Below are positions 8,802-17,209 of a stretch of 64,000 bases of DNA, one piece after another (the first letter of the stretch is position 1; every line of letters begins with the position of its first letter). Position numbers and translations under genes: made by a program. This DNA is from G965267335 sp965267335 (GTDB lineage Bacteria > Bacteroidota > Bacteroidia > Cytophagales > JAAEPT01). The stretch spans positions 124,001 through 188,000 of the forward strand of contig OZ253953.1 of assembly GCA_965267335.1 (NCBI GenBank), given 5' to 3'. Under the pieces are notes generated by a model, which was not told the DNA's origin, did not search any database, and saw only the letters and a list, made by a program, of their open reading frames with translations.

Positions 8802-11800
8802 ATGGAGAAGGTGCTGAAGTCATATCTGAAGAAGTTAACCAACCTAAGTAGTAGCAATAAATCGCTTTTACAGCTTCGTCTTTATGGATCACAGGATATT
8901 GATATCAATCAGTTTGACTTCCTCGACAATAAACCTTCCTTTGAAATTATTGAAGCCCTTATCACAGGCAAAAGTAAAATTACACTTTGCGATAACCTTG
9001 ACAGCCGTAACGAAAAGGTCAATGAAGCCACTCGCACATTAAAGAAAATATACAGAAGGGAAAACTTCATATACGAAGAACGAGGTGCTCGCGACCTATA
9101 CGTAGGTTGGCCATTTGTCCAAGGCAAGTTTATGGATGGCACATCGGTGAGGTGTCCACTTCTGTTCTTTCCCGTCAGCCTTGAGGTCACTCCGGGCAAA
9201 TGGTATCTCAGGGTCCGAAAGGAGGTAAACATTACCTTTAACAAAAGCTTCCTGTTGGCCTACGGCCACTTCAATGAAGTAAAACTTGGTGATGAAATTC
9301 TGGAAAGAACATTCGATAACTTTGATGGTGATAGTCAGGAATTCCGAAATGAATTATACCAATACCTGAAAGATAGTCCTCTTGAAATAAATTTTAATCA
9401 GGAAATATTTTCAGACAAACTCCTGGATTTTCAGACCTATAAAAAGGATGAATACGACAGGTCCTATGGCAACGGGGAAATTAAACTAATCCCGGAAGCC
9501 GTTATCGGTATTTATGCCCAGGCAGGATCTTACCTGGTCCCTGATTATGAAAAACTGATCGACTCCGGAGAGTTTCAGGACTTGGAGGAATTCTTTCTAC
9601 TACGTTCCAATCCCGAAGAAGAGGAAGATAAGCGAAACATCTACCGTTTCCTTAATCAGGTTCGGGAAGATCAAACTTTTACCCCCTTCGCATTTGATGC
9701 CTCACAGGAAAATGCTATCAAGGCAGTAAAAAAAGGAAATTCACTTGTAGTACAAGGACCTCCTGGCACAGGAAAATCTCAGCTGATCTGTAACCTGATC
9801 TCTGACTTTATTGCAAGAGGACAAAAAGTACTTGTAGTATGTCAGAAGCGTGCAGCTTTAGACGTAGTATACAATAGACTCAAAGAAAAGAAGCTTTCCG
9901 ACTTTATAGGGTTGGTTCACGATTTCAAAAATGACAGGAAATCTATATATGAACAAATTGACAAGCAAATCGAACACATTGAGGAGTATAAGCAAATAAA
10001 CAATAACCTTGACTCCGTCTTTATGGAACGGGAATTTCTTCAGTCAAGCAGACGTATTGATCAACTTACCGAAGAATTGGAAGAATTTAAGCACGCGTTA
10101 TTTAGCAATGGCGAGTGCGGATACTCAGCCAAAGAACTCTATATGACTTCTGATCCTGAAAAAACCTCCGTCAACTTAAAGATGGAGTATCGGGAATTCA
10201 CGGAAGACAGGGTCAATGAATTTGTAGAACTACTAAACAACATTTTCCCATATGCTTCAAAGTTTTACTGGAGCGACCATATATGGAAAAACAGAATCTC
10301 CTTTAAAAATTTCGGGATTACAGACCTCAAAGAAATACAACGAAAACTTGATGATATCCCTGAATTCTCAAAACAATTTGAAGCGCGCATTAAGGAAATT
10401 TTAAAAGACCCGATAACAGTCGAAGATAGCTCATGGGTACTTGATAGAGAAGAAACCATCAACCACCTTCTTAATATTCTTGAAGACCCGAAAGTATATC
10501 GGTATTTCCGACATATGCTTCACCAGACCATTGATAAAAACTGGTTCCTTATTAAGGAAAAAGCAGTATTTGAGTGCTACAAAGACATCAGTGTTGAAGA
10601 ACAGATTCCTGTTGCCCAACTTGGGGAATATCAGGAGGCGCTAACTAAGGCTTTGAATGCGAGCACCAAATTTTGGAAATGGATCGGTTGGAATATCTTC
10701 AGCAAGGATAAGTACAAGATTAAACGAGCAATAGTAGCCAACAACCTGAGCTGGGGTAAAAAAGGCTTCAAAACCCTCGTAAAAAAGATAGACAACAGGC
10801 TTAACCTAGAACACAATATCACAGAACTGCTACAATGCGAGTGGCTCATTGACTTTCCTACGGACGTACACCAGCAAACCCTTATTGATTGGTTCAACGA
10901 TCAGTCCATGGCGCTGGAAGCCTTGACCCTATCCGAAGACCTCAGAAGCTTCCGTGACTACCTCAAAATAGAAAATCATGGATATGCAACACTGAAAACA
11001 AAATTGCACCTGGTCATTAGTGAAAGTAAGAAGGCTGCCAAAAGAATAGAAGACTGGAAAAAACATTTGTCCTCCACTCAAATTTCCAGAATACTCAACG
11101 ATCGTGCTATTGTAGGTGAATTTCAAGCAGCGATTAAAGATGATTTCGATTCCCTATGTGAGTTTGATAAACTTCGTGATCAAATGCTTGAAATTGAGTG
11201 GACCGTACTTGAAAAACTACATAATGAAGGTGGCCAAAATACTCTAAAGGGAATGATCGATGTTTTTCAGAACAGCATTAGACTGATGTGGGCTGACCAT
11301 CTGGAAGCGAAATATCCCGCTCTACGGATTGTATCATCGCAGAAAATGAACCAACTGGAGCGTGAACTGCAAAAAAACATTAAATCCAAGCAGTCCAACA
11401 GCAAGGACATCTTATTACAAAAAGTAAGAGAAAAAACTTACGAAAACGTTGAGTACAACCGGCTACGGAACATGGTCACCTATCGGGATTTAAAGCACCA
11501 GGTTACCAAAAAGAGAAAAATATGGCCGCTTCGAAAAACTATAGCAAGCTATTCCGATGAATTATTCAATCTGATTCCATGCTGGTTGGCATCACCGGAA
11601 TCGGTAAGCGCGCTCTTTCCTATGAAAGAAATGTTTGACCTGGTTATTTTCGATGAGGCTTCACAATGCTATGCTGAAAAAGGAATACCAGCCATGTTCA
11701 GGGGTAAGCAGGTTGTAATCACCGGAGATGATAAACAACTAAGTCCTAATGATCTTTACCAGGTACGCTGGGAAGAAGAGGAAGATGATGATGCACCTGA

Positions 11801-12800
11801 ACTAGAAATAGATTCCCTCCTGGACCTCGCAAAGAAATATCTGATGGAGGTACAATTAATGGGGCACTACAGGAGTCGCTCACTCGATCTCATTGATTTT
11901 TCAAATAGGGAATTTTATAAAAATAGTCTGCGACTACTTCCTGACTTCAGAGATGTTAATGAACAACAGCCCGGAATCCAGTATGACAAGGTCGATGGTA
12001 CATGGAAGAATAATGTCAATACAGAGGAAGCCGAAAGAGTTGTTGAAATCATAAAGAACTTACTTGGGAATGGCCAAAATGATATTGGTGTGGTCACCTT
12101 TAATTTCAAACAACAAAACCATATCATGGATGTGCTGGAAGAAACCTCGGTAAAAGAAAAATTCAGCATCCCTCCCAATCTCTTTGTCAAAAACATTGAA
12201 AATGTTCAGGGTGATGAAAGAGACATCATAATATTTTCTATCGGATACGCACCAGATTCCAGAGGTCGGTTCAATATGCAATTCGGAACTCTCAATATGG
12301 AAAAAGGAGAGAACAGGTTAAATGTGGCCGTAACGAGGGCCAGAGAAAAGATATTTGTAGTAAGTAGTATCCTACCTCAACAGATGAAGGTTGAAGAGAC
12401 CAAACACGAAGGCCCAAAAGCATTTAAGCGGTATTTACAATATGCCTTTGATGTGTCAGAAGGAAAACACAGCCCGTCACAACCTTCGACTGAGGATTTC
12501 AAAGCCAACTGGTATCTAAAATCTAAAGTGCCAACCCTCATTAACGTAAACAACTCTGAAATCCACCTCGATACCGATTTGCCATTTGCTGATCTTACCC
12601 TCAAGGAAGGAAAATCCTATAAGGGACTTGTTTTAACCGATGATAATCTTTACCATTCAGCCCTATCAATGAAAGATTCTCATGCTTACATACCAATGAA
12701 TTTAAAACGCAAAAAATGGAAGTTTGAACGCATTTACTCCAGAAACTACTGGGCCAATAAAGAGAAGTTAAGAGAAGAACTTCTTAAATCCCTCTCCTGA
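8802..12800 (+). CDS. large SF1 (UPF1-like) helicase with degenerate Vsr/REase-like C-terminal domain
   Basis: 1332 residues. An N-terminal domain (1-300) resembles the DUF4011-type leader of large SF1 helicases (YVGWPFVQGKF, RCPLLFFPVSLE). Walker A is GPPGTGKS at 319-326; Walker B DEAS is at 951-954, leaving an insertion of over 600 mostly helical residues between motifs I and II. Later helicase motifs follow: ITGDDKQLSP, LMGHYRSRS, NVQGDERDIIIFS, and NVAVTRAREKI near 1175. The last 100 residues resemble the Vsr/MTES_1575-type endonuclease tail of related proteins (DDNLYHS…KWKFERIYSRNYW), but the catalytic acidic position is replaced. It is likely a nucleic-acid helicase or translocase; target unknown. 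Confidence 0.82.
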   Translation: MEKVLKSYLKKLTNLSSSNKSLLQLRLYGSQDIDINQFDFLDNKPSFEIIEALITGKSKITLCDNLDSRNEKVNEATRTLKKIYRRENFIYEERGARDLYVGWPFVQGKFMDGTSVRCPLLFFPVSLEVTPGKWYLRVRKEVNITFNKSFLLAYGHFNEVKLGDEILERTFDNFDGDSQEFRNELYQYLKDSPLEINFNQEIFSDKLLDFQTYKKDEYDRSYGNGEIKLIPEAVIGIYAQAGSYLVPDYEKLIDSGEFQDLEEFFLLRSNPEEEEDKRNIYRFLNQVREDQTFTPFAFDASQENAIKAVKKGNSLVVQGPPGTGKSQLICNLISDFIARGQKVLVVCQKRAALDVVYNRLKEKKLSDFIGLVHDFKNDRKSIYEQIDKQIEHIEEYKQINNNLDSVFMEREFLQSSRRIDQLTEELEEFKHALFSNGECGYSAKELYMTSDPEKTSVNLKMEYREFTEDRVNEFVELLNNIFPYASKFYWSDHIWKNRISFKNFGITDLKEIQRKLDDIPEFSKQFEARIKEILKDPITVEDSSWVLDREETINHLLNILEDPKVYRYFRHMLHQTIDKNWFLIKEKAVFECYKDISVEEQIPVAQLGEYQEALTKALNASTKFWKWIGWNIFSKDKYKIKRAIVANNLSWGKKGFKTLVKKIDNRLNLEHNITELLQCEWLIDFPTDVHQQTLIDWFNDQSMALEALTLSEDLRSFRDYLKIENHGYATLKTKLHLVISESKKAAKRIEDWKKHLSSTQISRILNDRAIVGEFQAAIKDDFDSLCEFDKLRDQMLEIEWTVLEKLHNEGGQNTLKGMIDVFQNSIRLMWADHLEAKYPALRIVSSQKMNQLERELQKNIKSKQSNSKDILLQKVREKTYENVEYNRLRNMVTYRDLKHQVTKKRKIWPLRKTIASYSDELFNLIPCWLASPESVSALFPMKEMFDLVIFDEASQCYAEKGIPAMFRGKQVVITGDDKQLSPNDLYQVRWEEEEDDDAPELEIDSLLDLAKKYLMEVQLMGHYRSRSLDLIDFSNREFYKNSLRLLPDFRDVNEQQPGIQYDKVDGTWKNNVNTEEAERVVEIIKNLLGNGQNDIGVVTFNFKQQNHIMDVLEETSVKEKFSIPPNLFVKNIENVQGDERDIIIFSIGYAPDSRGRFNMQFGTLNMEKGENRLNVAVTRAREKIFVVSSILPQQMKVEETKHEGPKAFKRYLQYAFDVSEGKHSPSQPSTEDFKANWYLKSKVPTLINVNNSEIHLDTDLPFADLTLKEGKSYKGLVLTDDNLYHSALSMKDSHAYIPMNLKRKKWKFERIYSRNYWANKEKLREELLKSLS

Positions 12801-12802
12801 TT

Positions 12803-13639
12803 ATGATCCAACTGTTTACCATATACGTAGCAGTAAGGTCGTTTTTTTTTCCAATCTGCTCCGACAAAAAGCATAACGATTTTACCAATGCCAAACGTCA
12901 TTATAAAATTTCACAGGTAGCCCGTATTGACGATGCACTCGATGAATGCTCCGGCTTGCAAAAGGTGCCTGGCAAAGACTTATTGTATGCCATCAACGAT
13001 GGTGGGAATGGCGACAAACTTTTTATTATCGATTATCAGGGCAAACTCATAGACAAGGAACATGTAAAGGATAGTAAAAACGTTGACTGGGAAGACATCA
13101 CGATTGATGAAAAAGGGAGAGTATATATTGGTGATTTTGGTAACAACCAAAACAAGCGAAAGAACCTGAAAATCTACAAACTCAATAAGTCCCTCAATGC
13201 AAAAGAAGATCTTGAGTTTAAATACAAAGACCAGGACGACTACCCTCCTAAAAAAGATAAAATGGATTTCGATTGTGAAGCTATGGCTTACAAAAATGAC
13301 CGGTTGTATCTGATTTCGAAAAACCGTGGAACCAAGCGAGTCAAATTATACGAGTTGGATGCCGATGACAAGAAGCAAAAGGCCGATATAATTTCAACCA
13401 TAAGACTAAAAGGGATGATTACAGGTGCTGATATCAGCCCTGATGGTAAAGAACTTGTGTTGTTGTCTTATGGTTTCATTTACTTTTTTGATATCAGCCA
13501 GGGAGTAAATTTTGACAAACCTACCAAGGTCTTGTATTATGGTAGATTAGGACAATCGGAAGGTATTACTTATGTCAATGATAATGAATTGTTCATTGCC
13601 AACGAGAACAGAAAATTGTTTTGGTTGAGGAAGGAATGA
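12803..13639 (+). CDS. beta-propeller protein (SdiA-regulated/phytase-esterase-like)
   Basis: 278 residues, only two bases after the helicase stop, so probably co-transcribed. The N-terminus is hydrophobic (LFTIYVAVRSFFFPIC) and could be an atypical export signal. The rest shows repeated four-stranded blade text: DECSGLQKVPGKDLLYAIND, WEDITIDEKGRVYIGDFGNN, FDCEAMAYKNDRLYLISKNRG, ITGADISPDGKELVLLSYG and QSEGITYVNDNELFIANEN. The pattern SGL…W/DxE…GDxGNN…CEAM is like the SdiA-regulated or esterase-like phytase beta-propellers that bind Ca2+ or phosphorylated ligands. Function is not known, and pairing with a helicase is unexpected. Confidence 0.65.
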   Translation: MIQLFTIYVAVRSFFFPICSDKKHNDFTNAKRHYKISQVARIDDALDECSGLQKVPGKDLLYAINDGGNGDKLFIIDYQGKLIDKEHVKDSKNVDWEDITIDEKGRVYIGDFGNNQNKRKNLKIYKLNKSLNAKEDLEFKYKDQDDYPPKKDKMDFDCEAMAYKNDRLYLISKNRGTKRVKLYELDADDKKQKADIISTIRLKGMITGADISPDGKELVLLSYGFIYFFDISQGVNFDKPTKVLYYGRLGQSEGITYVNDNELFIANENRKLFWLRKE

Positions 13640-13708
13640 TAGATTTCTACAAACTCTTAGTGTAGGATTGTTTATCATCTGAGACTCCCAAAAGAAGGAC
13701 AAAGTGAT

Positions 13709-14554
13709 TCAGCCACCGCCTTTTTTATAAAACACAGATAACCCAAGCACTGGTGCCGCCAGCACTTTATGGCCGGTAACAGGTACACTGACACCTCCGG
13801 AAATACCCCAATTTTTTCTGACATTATAAACGAGCTCGCCACCAAGGTTGAGGTACTCGAGATTATTAGCAAATAATCCTGTATTGTCTCCTCCGGCTCC
13901 AGGTTCACCATTGAAAAAAGATTCGATACCGGCTACTTTCGCTATAATTAAAAATTTCTTGTAGGTCCAACCAATTTCGTATTCATACCTAAATTCATCG
14001 GAAAAGCCTCTGGTCCGGTTGTTGAATCCGACTCCAGCTGCCATATAAACTGCTCCCAATGATTGGCCGGCCTCAACTTTCAACATCTGATTGAACTCAC
14101 CATCACCAGTAAACAATAATGATTCGTGACTATTATTCCCCACCGGCAATCCAAGGGTAACGCCAACATTTAAGACTGTACTTCCTTCTGTAATCAAGCC
14201 GTATTTAGCACCGACATTGATATCTCCTATCCCATTGTACTCATCTCCCTCCTGGATGATATCTCTTGAGAATTTTCCTCTCGTGGCATTTAAGGTATTT
14301 CTAACGAAAAGAGGGGCATATAGGACTCCGGTAAGCTTTTTTGTGAACCCATACTCAGCATAGACACTACTCGTGTAATTGGAAACGGTCCTTATGGATG
14401 TCTTTTTGTGTAATTCATTATACCAAAAGCCAGAACGGGTTACCCTTTGTGAGAATTGAAAATAGCCAGCCTTCCATTTTTGAATCCAGCCTCCGGCATT
14501 TATCGAAAAAGTCGCAGTCAGTATAAGCAATATGGTTAAAACAAATCTTTTCAT
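13709..14554 (-). CDS. outer-membrane beta-barrel protein
   Basis: 281 residues from the ATG at 14554 (MKRFVLTILLILTATFS), preferred over an ATG six codons upstream because it gives a clean signal peptide (about 1-19). The mature part alternates aromatic/hydrophobic and polar residues in beta-hairpins with glycine turns (YAEYGFTKKLTGVLYAPLFV, DINVGAKYGLITEGSTVLNV, YEYEIGWTYKKFLIIAKVAG, GISGGVSVPVTGH) and ends in a strand close to the C-terminus (PVLGLSVFYKK). It resembles outer-membrane transporter-type barrels of about 12 strands; substrate unknown. It starts one base after the stop of the DM13 lipoprotein gene, so the two are expressed together and may work as a pair. Confidence 0.75.
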   Translation of the reverse strand: MKRFVLTILLILTATFSINAGGWIQKWKAGYFQFSQRVTRSGFWYNELHKKTSIRTVSNYTSSVYAEYGFTKKLTGVLYAPLFVRNTLNATRGKFSRDIIQEGDEYNGIGDINVGAKYGLITEGSTVLNVGVTLGLPVGNNSHESLLFTGDGEFNQMLKVEAGQSLGAVYMAAGVGFNNRTRGFSDEFRYEYEIGWTYKKFLIIAKVAGIESFFNGEPGAGGDNTGLFANNLEYLNLGGELVYNVRKNWGISGGVSVPVTGHKVLAAPVLGLSVFYKKGGG

Positions 14555-14555
14555 T

Positions 14556-15260
14556 TCAATCAAGGGTTGCATATCCGAATACTACTCCAAAGTCACAGTA
14601 AAAAACCACATACTGATAGTCGTTAATGTTGACTCCATCAGGTGGATAATAATAATTTTCTCCAACTATAGGAGAGGAGATAATATTGGGGGTAATTTGC
14701 GCAAAAGTGGCATTGACTGGAGTTCCTCCATTTTCAATTGCATATGAATTTGTAATCACATTTGCCAACAACATATACAACTTAGGTCCCGAGCCCACAT
14801 CGGTATCAGCATGAAAGTGTATAACTACATCTCCGATTCCCGGGTCTTCCAATGATACGGTACCAATGGTCTTATAACTCGAGTAGCTATTATCAAATGT
14901 CCCCGTTCTGGTGATTACCCCTTGATCGAGGGACCAGTCCTGGGAAATTCCATTTGCACAAGCGGAAATTACAACAGGACCTTCATCATCACGAACAGCA
15001 AGTCCGGTTATTGAATCTATCTTTACGAGCGAAGTATCTGATGATTTCCAAAGAATAGTATACTCATTGGTTTCCTTACCCAAATCATCGAAGTACTGAG
15101 CTGTAAATTGAATTGAATCATTTATACCTAAGGCATTGGTATCGGGGTCAGCTGTTATTTTAATTGACTCGGGAATCAAGTCTTCAATCACATCCTCACC
15201 TATACATGCAGGAAGGATCACGATAACTAACAAATAAAAATACAGTAGGCGTCTCATCAT
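14556..15260 (-). CDS. lipoprotein with BIG2-like and DM13-like domains
   Basis: 234 residues from the ATG at 15260 (MMRRLLYFYLLVIVILPAC, lipobox LPAC); upstream in-frame codons overlap another small gene and lack signal features. Residues about 28-105 look like a bacterial Ig-like domain (SIKITADPDT…WKSSDTSLVKIDSITGLAV). Residues about 120-234 resemble a DM13 domain: GTFDNSYSSYKTIGTVSL, HADTDVGSGPKLYMLLA, and GVNINDYQYVVFYCDFGVVFGYA, which matches the conserved DM13 end with its near-invariant cysteine. DM13 domains are proposed electron-transfer modules related to DOMON/cytochrome-b561 systems. It sits directly upstream of a barrel gene. A TAnnTTTG element at 15273-15280 on this strand supports the chosen start. 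Confidence 0.7.
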   Translation of the reverse strand: MMRRLLYFYLLVIVILPACIGEDVIEDLIPESIKITADPDTNALGINDSIQFTAQYFDDLGKETNEYTILWKSSDTSLVKIDSITGLAVRDDEGPVVISACANGISQDWSLDQGVITRTGTFDNSYSSYKTIGTVSLEDPGIGDVVIHFHADTDVGSGPKLYMLLANVITNSYAIENGGTPVNATFAQITPNIISSPIVGENYYYPPDGVNINDYQYVVFYCDFGVVFGYATLD

Positions 15261-15272
15261 GTTGCAAGTACT

Positions 15273-15280
15273 CAAACATA
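15273..15280 (-). promoter_or_regulatory. -7 promoter element (TATGTTTG) before the DM13 lipoprotein gene
   Basis: A perfect TAnnTTTG on the minus strand, 12 bases upstream of the ATG at 15260. The leader would be very short. A -33 partner at the right spacing is not obvious. Confidence 0.4.
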
Positions 15281-15318
15281 ATAGATACCTGAACAAATAA
15301 GTATCGTCCGGGCGACAG

Positions 15319-15504
15319 TTACCAACGAATTGCGCGCCTACGGCATATACCTCTTCTCTGAGGACGTACAACTACCCTGGGCGCTGGGCGAACAGCTGGC
15401 CTCACCACTACCGCGGGTTGAGTTCGAGCAACGACTATCGTTCTTGGAGCACATGATGATAAAGAAAATAATACGGAACTAAAGATTACGGCCATCCATT
15501 TCAT
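15319..15504 (-). CDS. small Arg/Pro/Val-rich lipoprotein
   Basis: 61 residues. The N-terminus is a convincing lipoprotein signal (MKWMAVIFSSVLFSLSSC, cleavage before C18). The mature 44 residues are very rich in Arg, Pro and Val (VVVRPAVRPAPRVVVRPQRR). No domain is recognised. Similar tiny, basic lipoproteins with PRTIVVA-type starts occur in Bacteroidota, but I cannot assign a role. It lies between gldH and the DM13 gene on the same strand. The alternative, an upstream extension of the DM13 frame through this region, has no signal features and is rejected. Confidence 0.55.
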   Translation of the reverse strand: MKWMAVIFSSVLFSLSSCAPRTIVVARTQPAVVVRPAVRPAPRVVVRPQRRGICRRRAIRW

Positions 15505-15570
15505 GGTTATTCATTTTAGTAATAACCTTAGGACAACCAGAAAGCATAATGGTTTAATGATAAGATACAA

Positions 15571-16071
15571 TTAATTTTGGGTGGCTTCTTCTACTCTTAA
15601 TCCAATTGAAAGAATATTCTCCAATGGATCATTATCACGCATTATTTGCTGTACACGGAATTGATACATCCCTGCTTTGTCAAACAGCTTTTTGCCAATA
15701 ATGATTTTATACTGGTGTTGGAAAATCCCTTCTAAAGAACCTCCACTCTGTGTTTCTGCAATGGGCTTACCTGTTTTTGGGTCAAAAAGAAACATTTGAT
15801 TCTCTTTACTTAAGATCACATTCCCTGAGGTGTCCTCTAAAAAATACTTTAGATAGAGATTGCTGTAAGCGTATTCCTTTTTGTTTCGGATGTTGTAGTA
15901 GAAATTATACGCCTTGGAAGGGTCTTCAATCTTAAATTGGAATGTGAGCACATTGCTCCTGACCCACTTAGCGTCAGGTATATCAATGTTTTGTTCATAT
16001 ACTTTTTTCTCATCCTTACCTCCGCAGGAAAGAAGTAACAATAAAAACGGTATGACGAGGCTGGATCTCAC
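15571..16071 (-). CDS. gldH: gliding motility lipoprotein GldH
   Basis: 166 residues with a lipoprotein signal ending in LLSC (C16). The body matches GldH: YEQNIDIPDAKWVRSNVLTFQFKIEDPSKAYNF-type text, with NIRNKKEYAYSNLYLKYFLED, SGGSLEGIFQHQY and GMYQFRVQQIMRDNDPLENI. GldH is an envelope lipoprotein needed for gliding in Flavobacterium, and is present in many Bacteroidota. Its four first bases overlap the end of ricT, an arrangement that I recall as common in the phylum. It is thus expressed from the purD-ricT-gldH transcript. Confidence 0.88.
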   Translation of the reverse strand: MRSSLVIPFLLLLLSCGGKDEKKVYEQNIDIPDAKWVRSNVLTFQFKIEDPSKAYNFYYNIRNKKEYAYSNLYLKYFLEDTSGNVILSKENQMFLFDPKTGKPIAETQSGGSLEGIFQHQYKIIIGKKLFDKAGMYQFRVQQIMRDNDPLENILSIGLRVEEATQN

Positions 16072-17207
16072 TTCTGTTGTTTTTTCAGTTTGTTGTTATG
16101 ATTGGGATTTCCTCCTTTTTTCTTTTTCCTTTTCTTTTTCTTCTTAGGGTGCTGCTTGCTGAATTTATTATCCATTCGATCGAGGTCACTGTTTATTGCC
16201 TTAGCAACTACGTCAACCTTTTCTTTGTTAGCCTCCAGATTGAAGGGTTTATTTCCAGCGGCATTCATTTTGACAATTTCCTTCACCCTCTCAACATCCA
16301 GAGGATGCCAGTTATTATCGTCTTCAAAACCGAACCACATGAGCCGTTTGAAGATATCCGTTTTCATCAGGAAAGCCCTACCACTTTTCGTTTGCAGGGG
16401 TTTGTCAAGCTGAGGGATATCCTCCAAGGCATCCAGGTAGGTGTCCAGCTCATAATTCAGGCAGCACTTGAGTCTACCACATTGTCCGGAAAGTTTACTT
16501 GGATTAAGCGACAAATTCTGATATCGGGCAGCAGAGGTAGAAACACTTTTAAAGTCAGCGATCCATGTAGAGCAACACAATTCACGTCCGCATGAACCTA
16601 TTCCGCCTAATCTTCCTGCTTCCTGCCGGAGACTAATCTGACGCATCTCTACCCGTATTTTGAATTCACGGGCCAGGACTTTAATCAATTCTCTGAAATC
16701 AACTCGATCTTCCGCTGAATAATAAAAAGTCGCTTTGGTATTGTCTGCCTGAAATTCGACATCGGAAAGCTTCATCTGAAGTTTTTGCTCCTGAATTATT
16801 TCCCGCGTGCGATACAGTGCAGACATTTCTCTGCTCTTAGCCTTCTCAAATTTTTCAATATCCCGATTTCCGGCCAGCCTGTAAATGATCTTTAATGAGT
16901 CGTCATTTTCTATGCCTTTGCGCTTCAGTTGTAATCGCACCAATTCACCCTGAAGTGACACATATCCAAGGTGATGCCCTGGCGAAGTTTCTACCACCAC
17001 AGGGTCTCCGGTAGTGAAACTTAAATTATTTTCGTTTCTGTAATACTCTTTCCTTCCACTTTTGAATTTAACCTCAACAACATTGAACGGATTCTCTGGC
17101 TGCTGCATATCACTCAACCAGTCATATACATTCATAGTACCGCAAGAGGAACAACTTCCACTCTTCGAACAACCTCCGTTTCCACATGCTCCTGTCTTAC
17201 AGCCCAT
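16068..17207 (-). CDS. ricT: RicT/YaaT-family PSP1-domain protein
   Basis: 379 residues. A Cys-rich head (C3, C8, C13, C19, C22) precedes the PSP1 domain (about 45-290) with GDPVVVETSPGHHLGYV, KATFYYSAEDRVDFRELIKVLA, GIGSCGRELCCSTW and SGQCGRLKCCLNYELDTY. RicT in Bacillus joins RicA and RicF in an Fe-S-containing complex that affects RNase Y and mRNA processing; in Bacteroidota the gene travels with gldH. The C-terminus is a Lys-rich tail (HPKKKKKRKKKKGGN…). It sits two bases after purD and overlaps gldH by four bases. Confidence 0.88.
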   Translation of the reverse strand: MGCKTGACGNGGCSKSGSCSSCGTMNVYDWLSDMQQPENPFNVVEVKFKSGRKEYYRNENNLSFTTGDPVVVETSPGHHLGYVSLQGELVRLQLKRKGIENDDSLKIIYRLAGNRDIEKFEKAKSREMSALYRTREIIQEQKLQMKLSDVEFQADNTKATFYYSAEDRVDFRELIKVLAREFKIRVEMRQISLRQEAGRLGGIGSCGRELCCSTWIADFKSVSTSAARYQNLSLNPSKLSGQCGRLKCCLNYELDTYLDALEDIPQLDKPLQTKSGRAFLMKTDIFKRLMWFGFEDDNNWHPLDVERVKEIVKMNAAGNKPFNLEANKEKVDVVAKAINSDLDRMDNKFSKQHPKKKKKRKKKKGGNPNHNNKLKKQQK

Positions 17208-17209
17208 TT

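Noticed and set aside
8802..12800. Helicase as part of a known defence system (Hhe or Mokosh)
   Set aside because: No STK, PLD or active Vsr domain, and no partner genes of those systems are nearby. The neighbours are a symporter, HhH protein and a beta-propeller. Kept only as a helicase.
15261..15371. Extension of the DM13 lipoprotein to 15371
   Set aside because: It overlaps the small lipoprotein gene, crosses a -7 box, and hides the lipoprotein signal of the 15260 start.
16077..16595. 172-residue + strand ORF opposite ricT/gldH
   Set aside because: It is the antisense shadow of ricT, with low-complexity Phe/Leu text mirroring the Lys-rich ricT tail.
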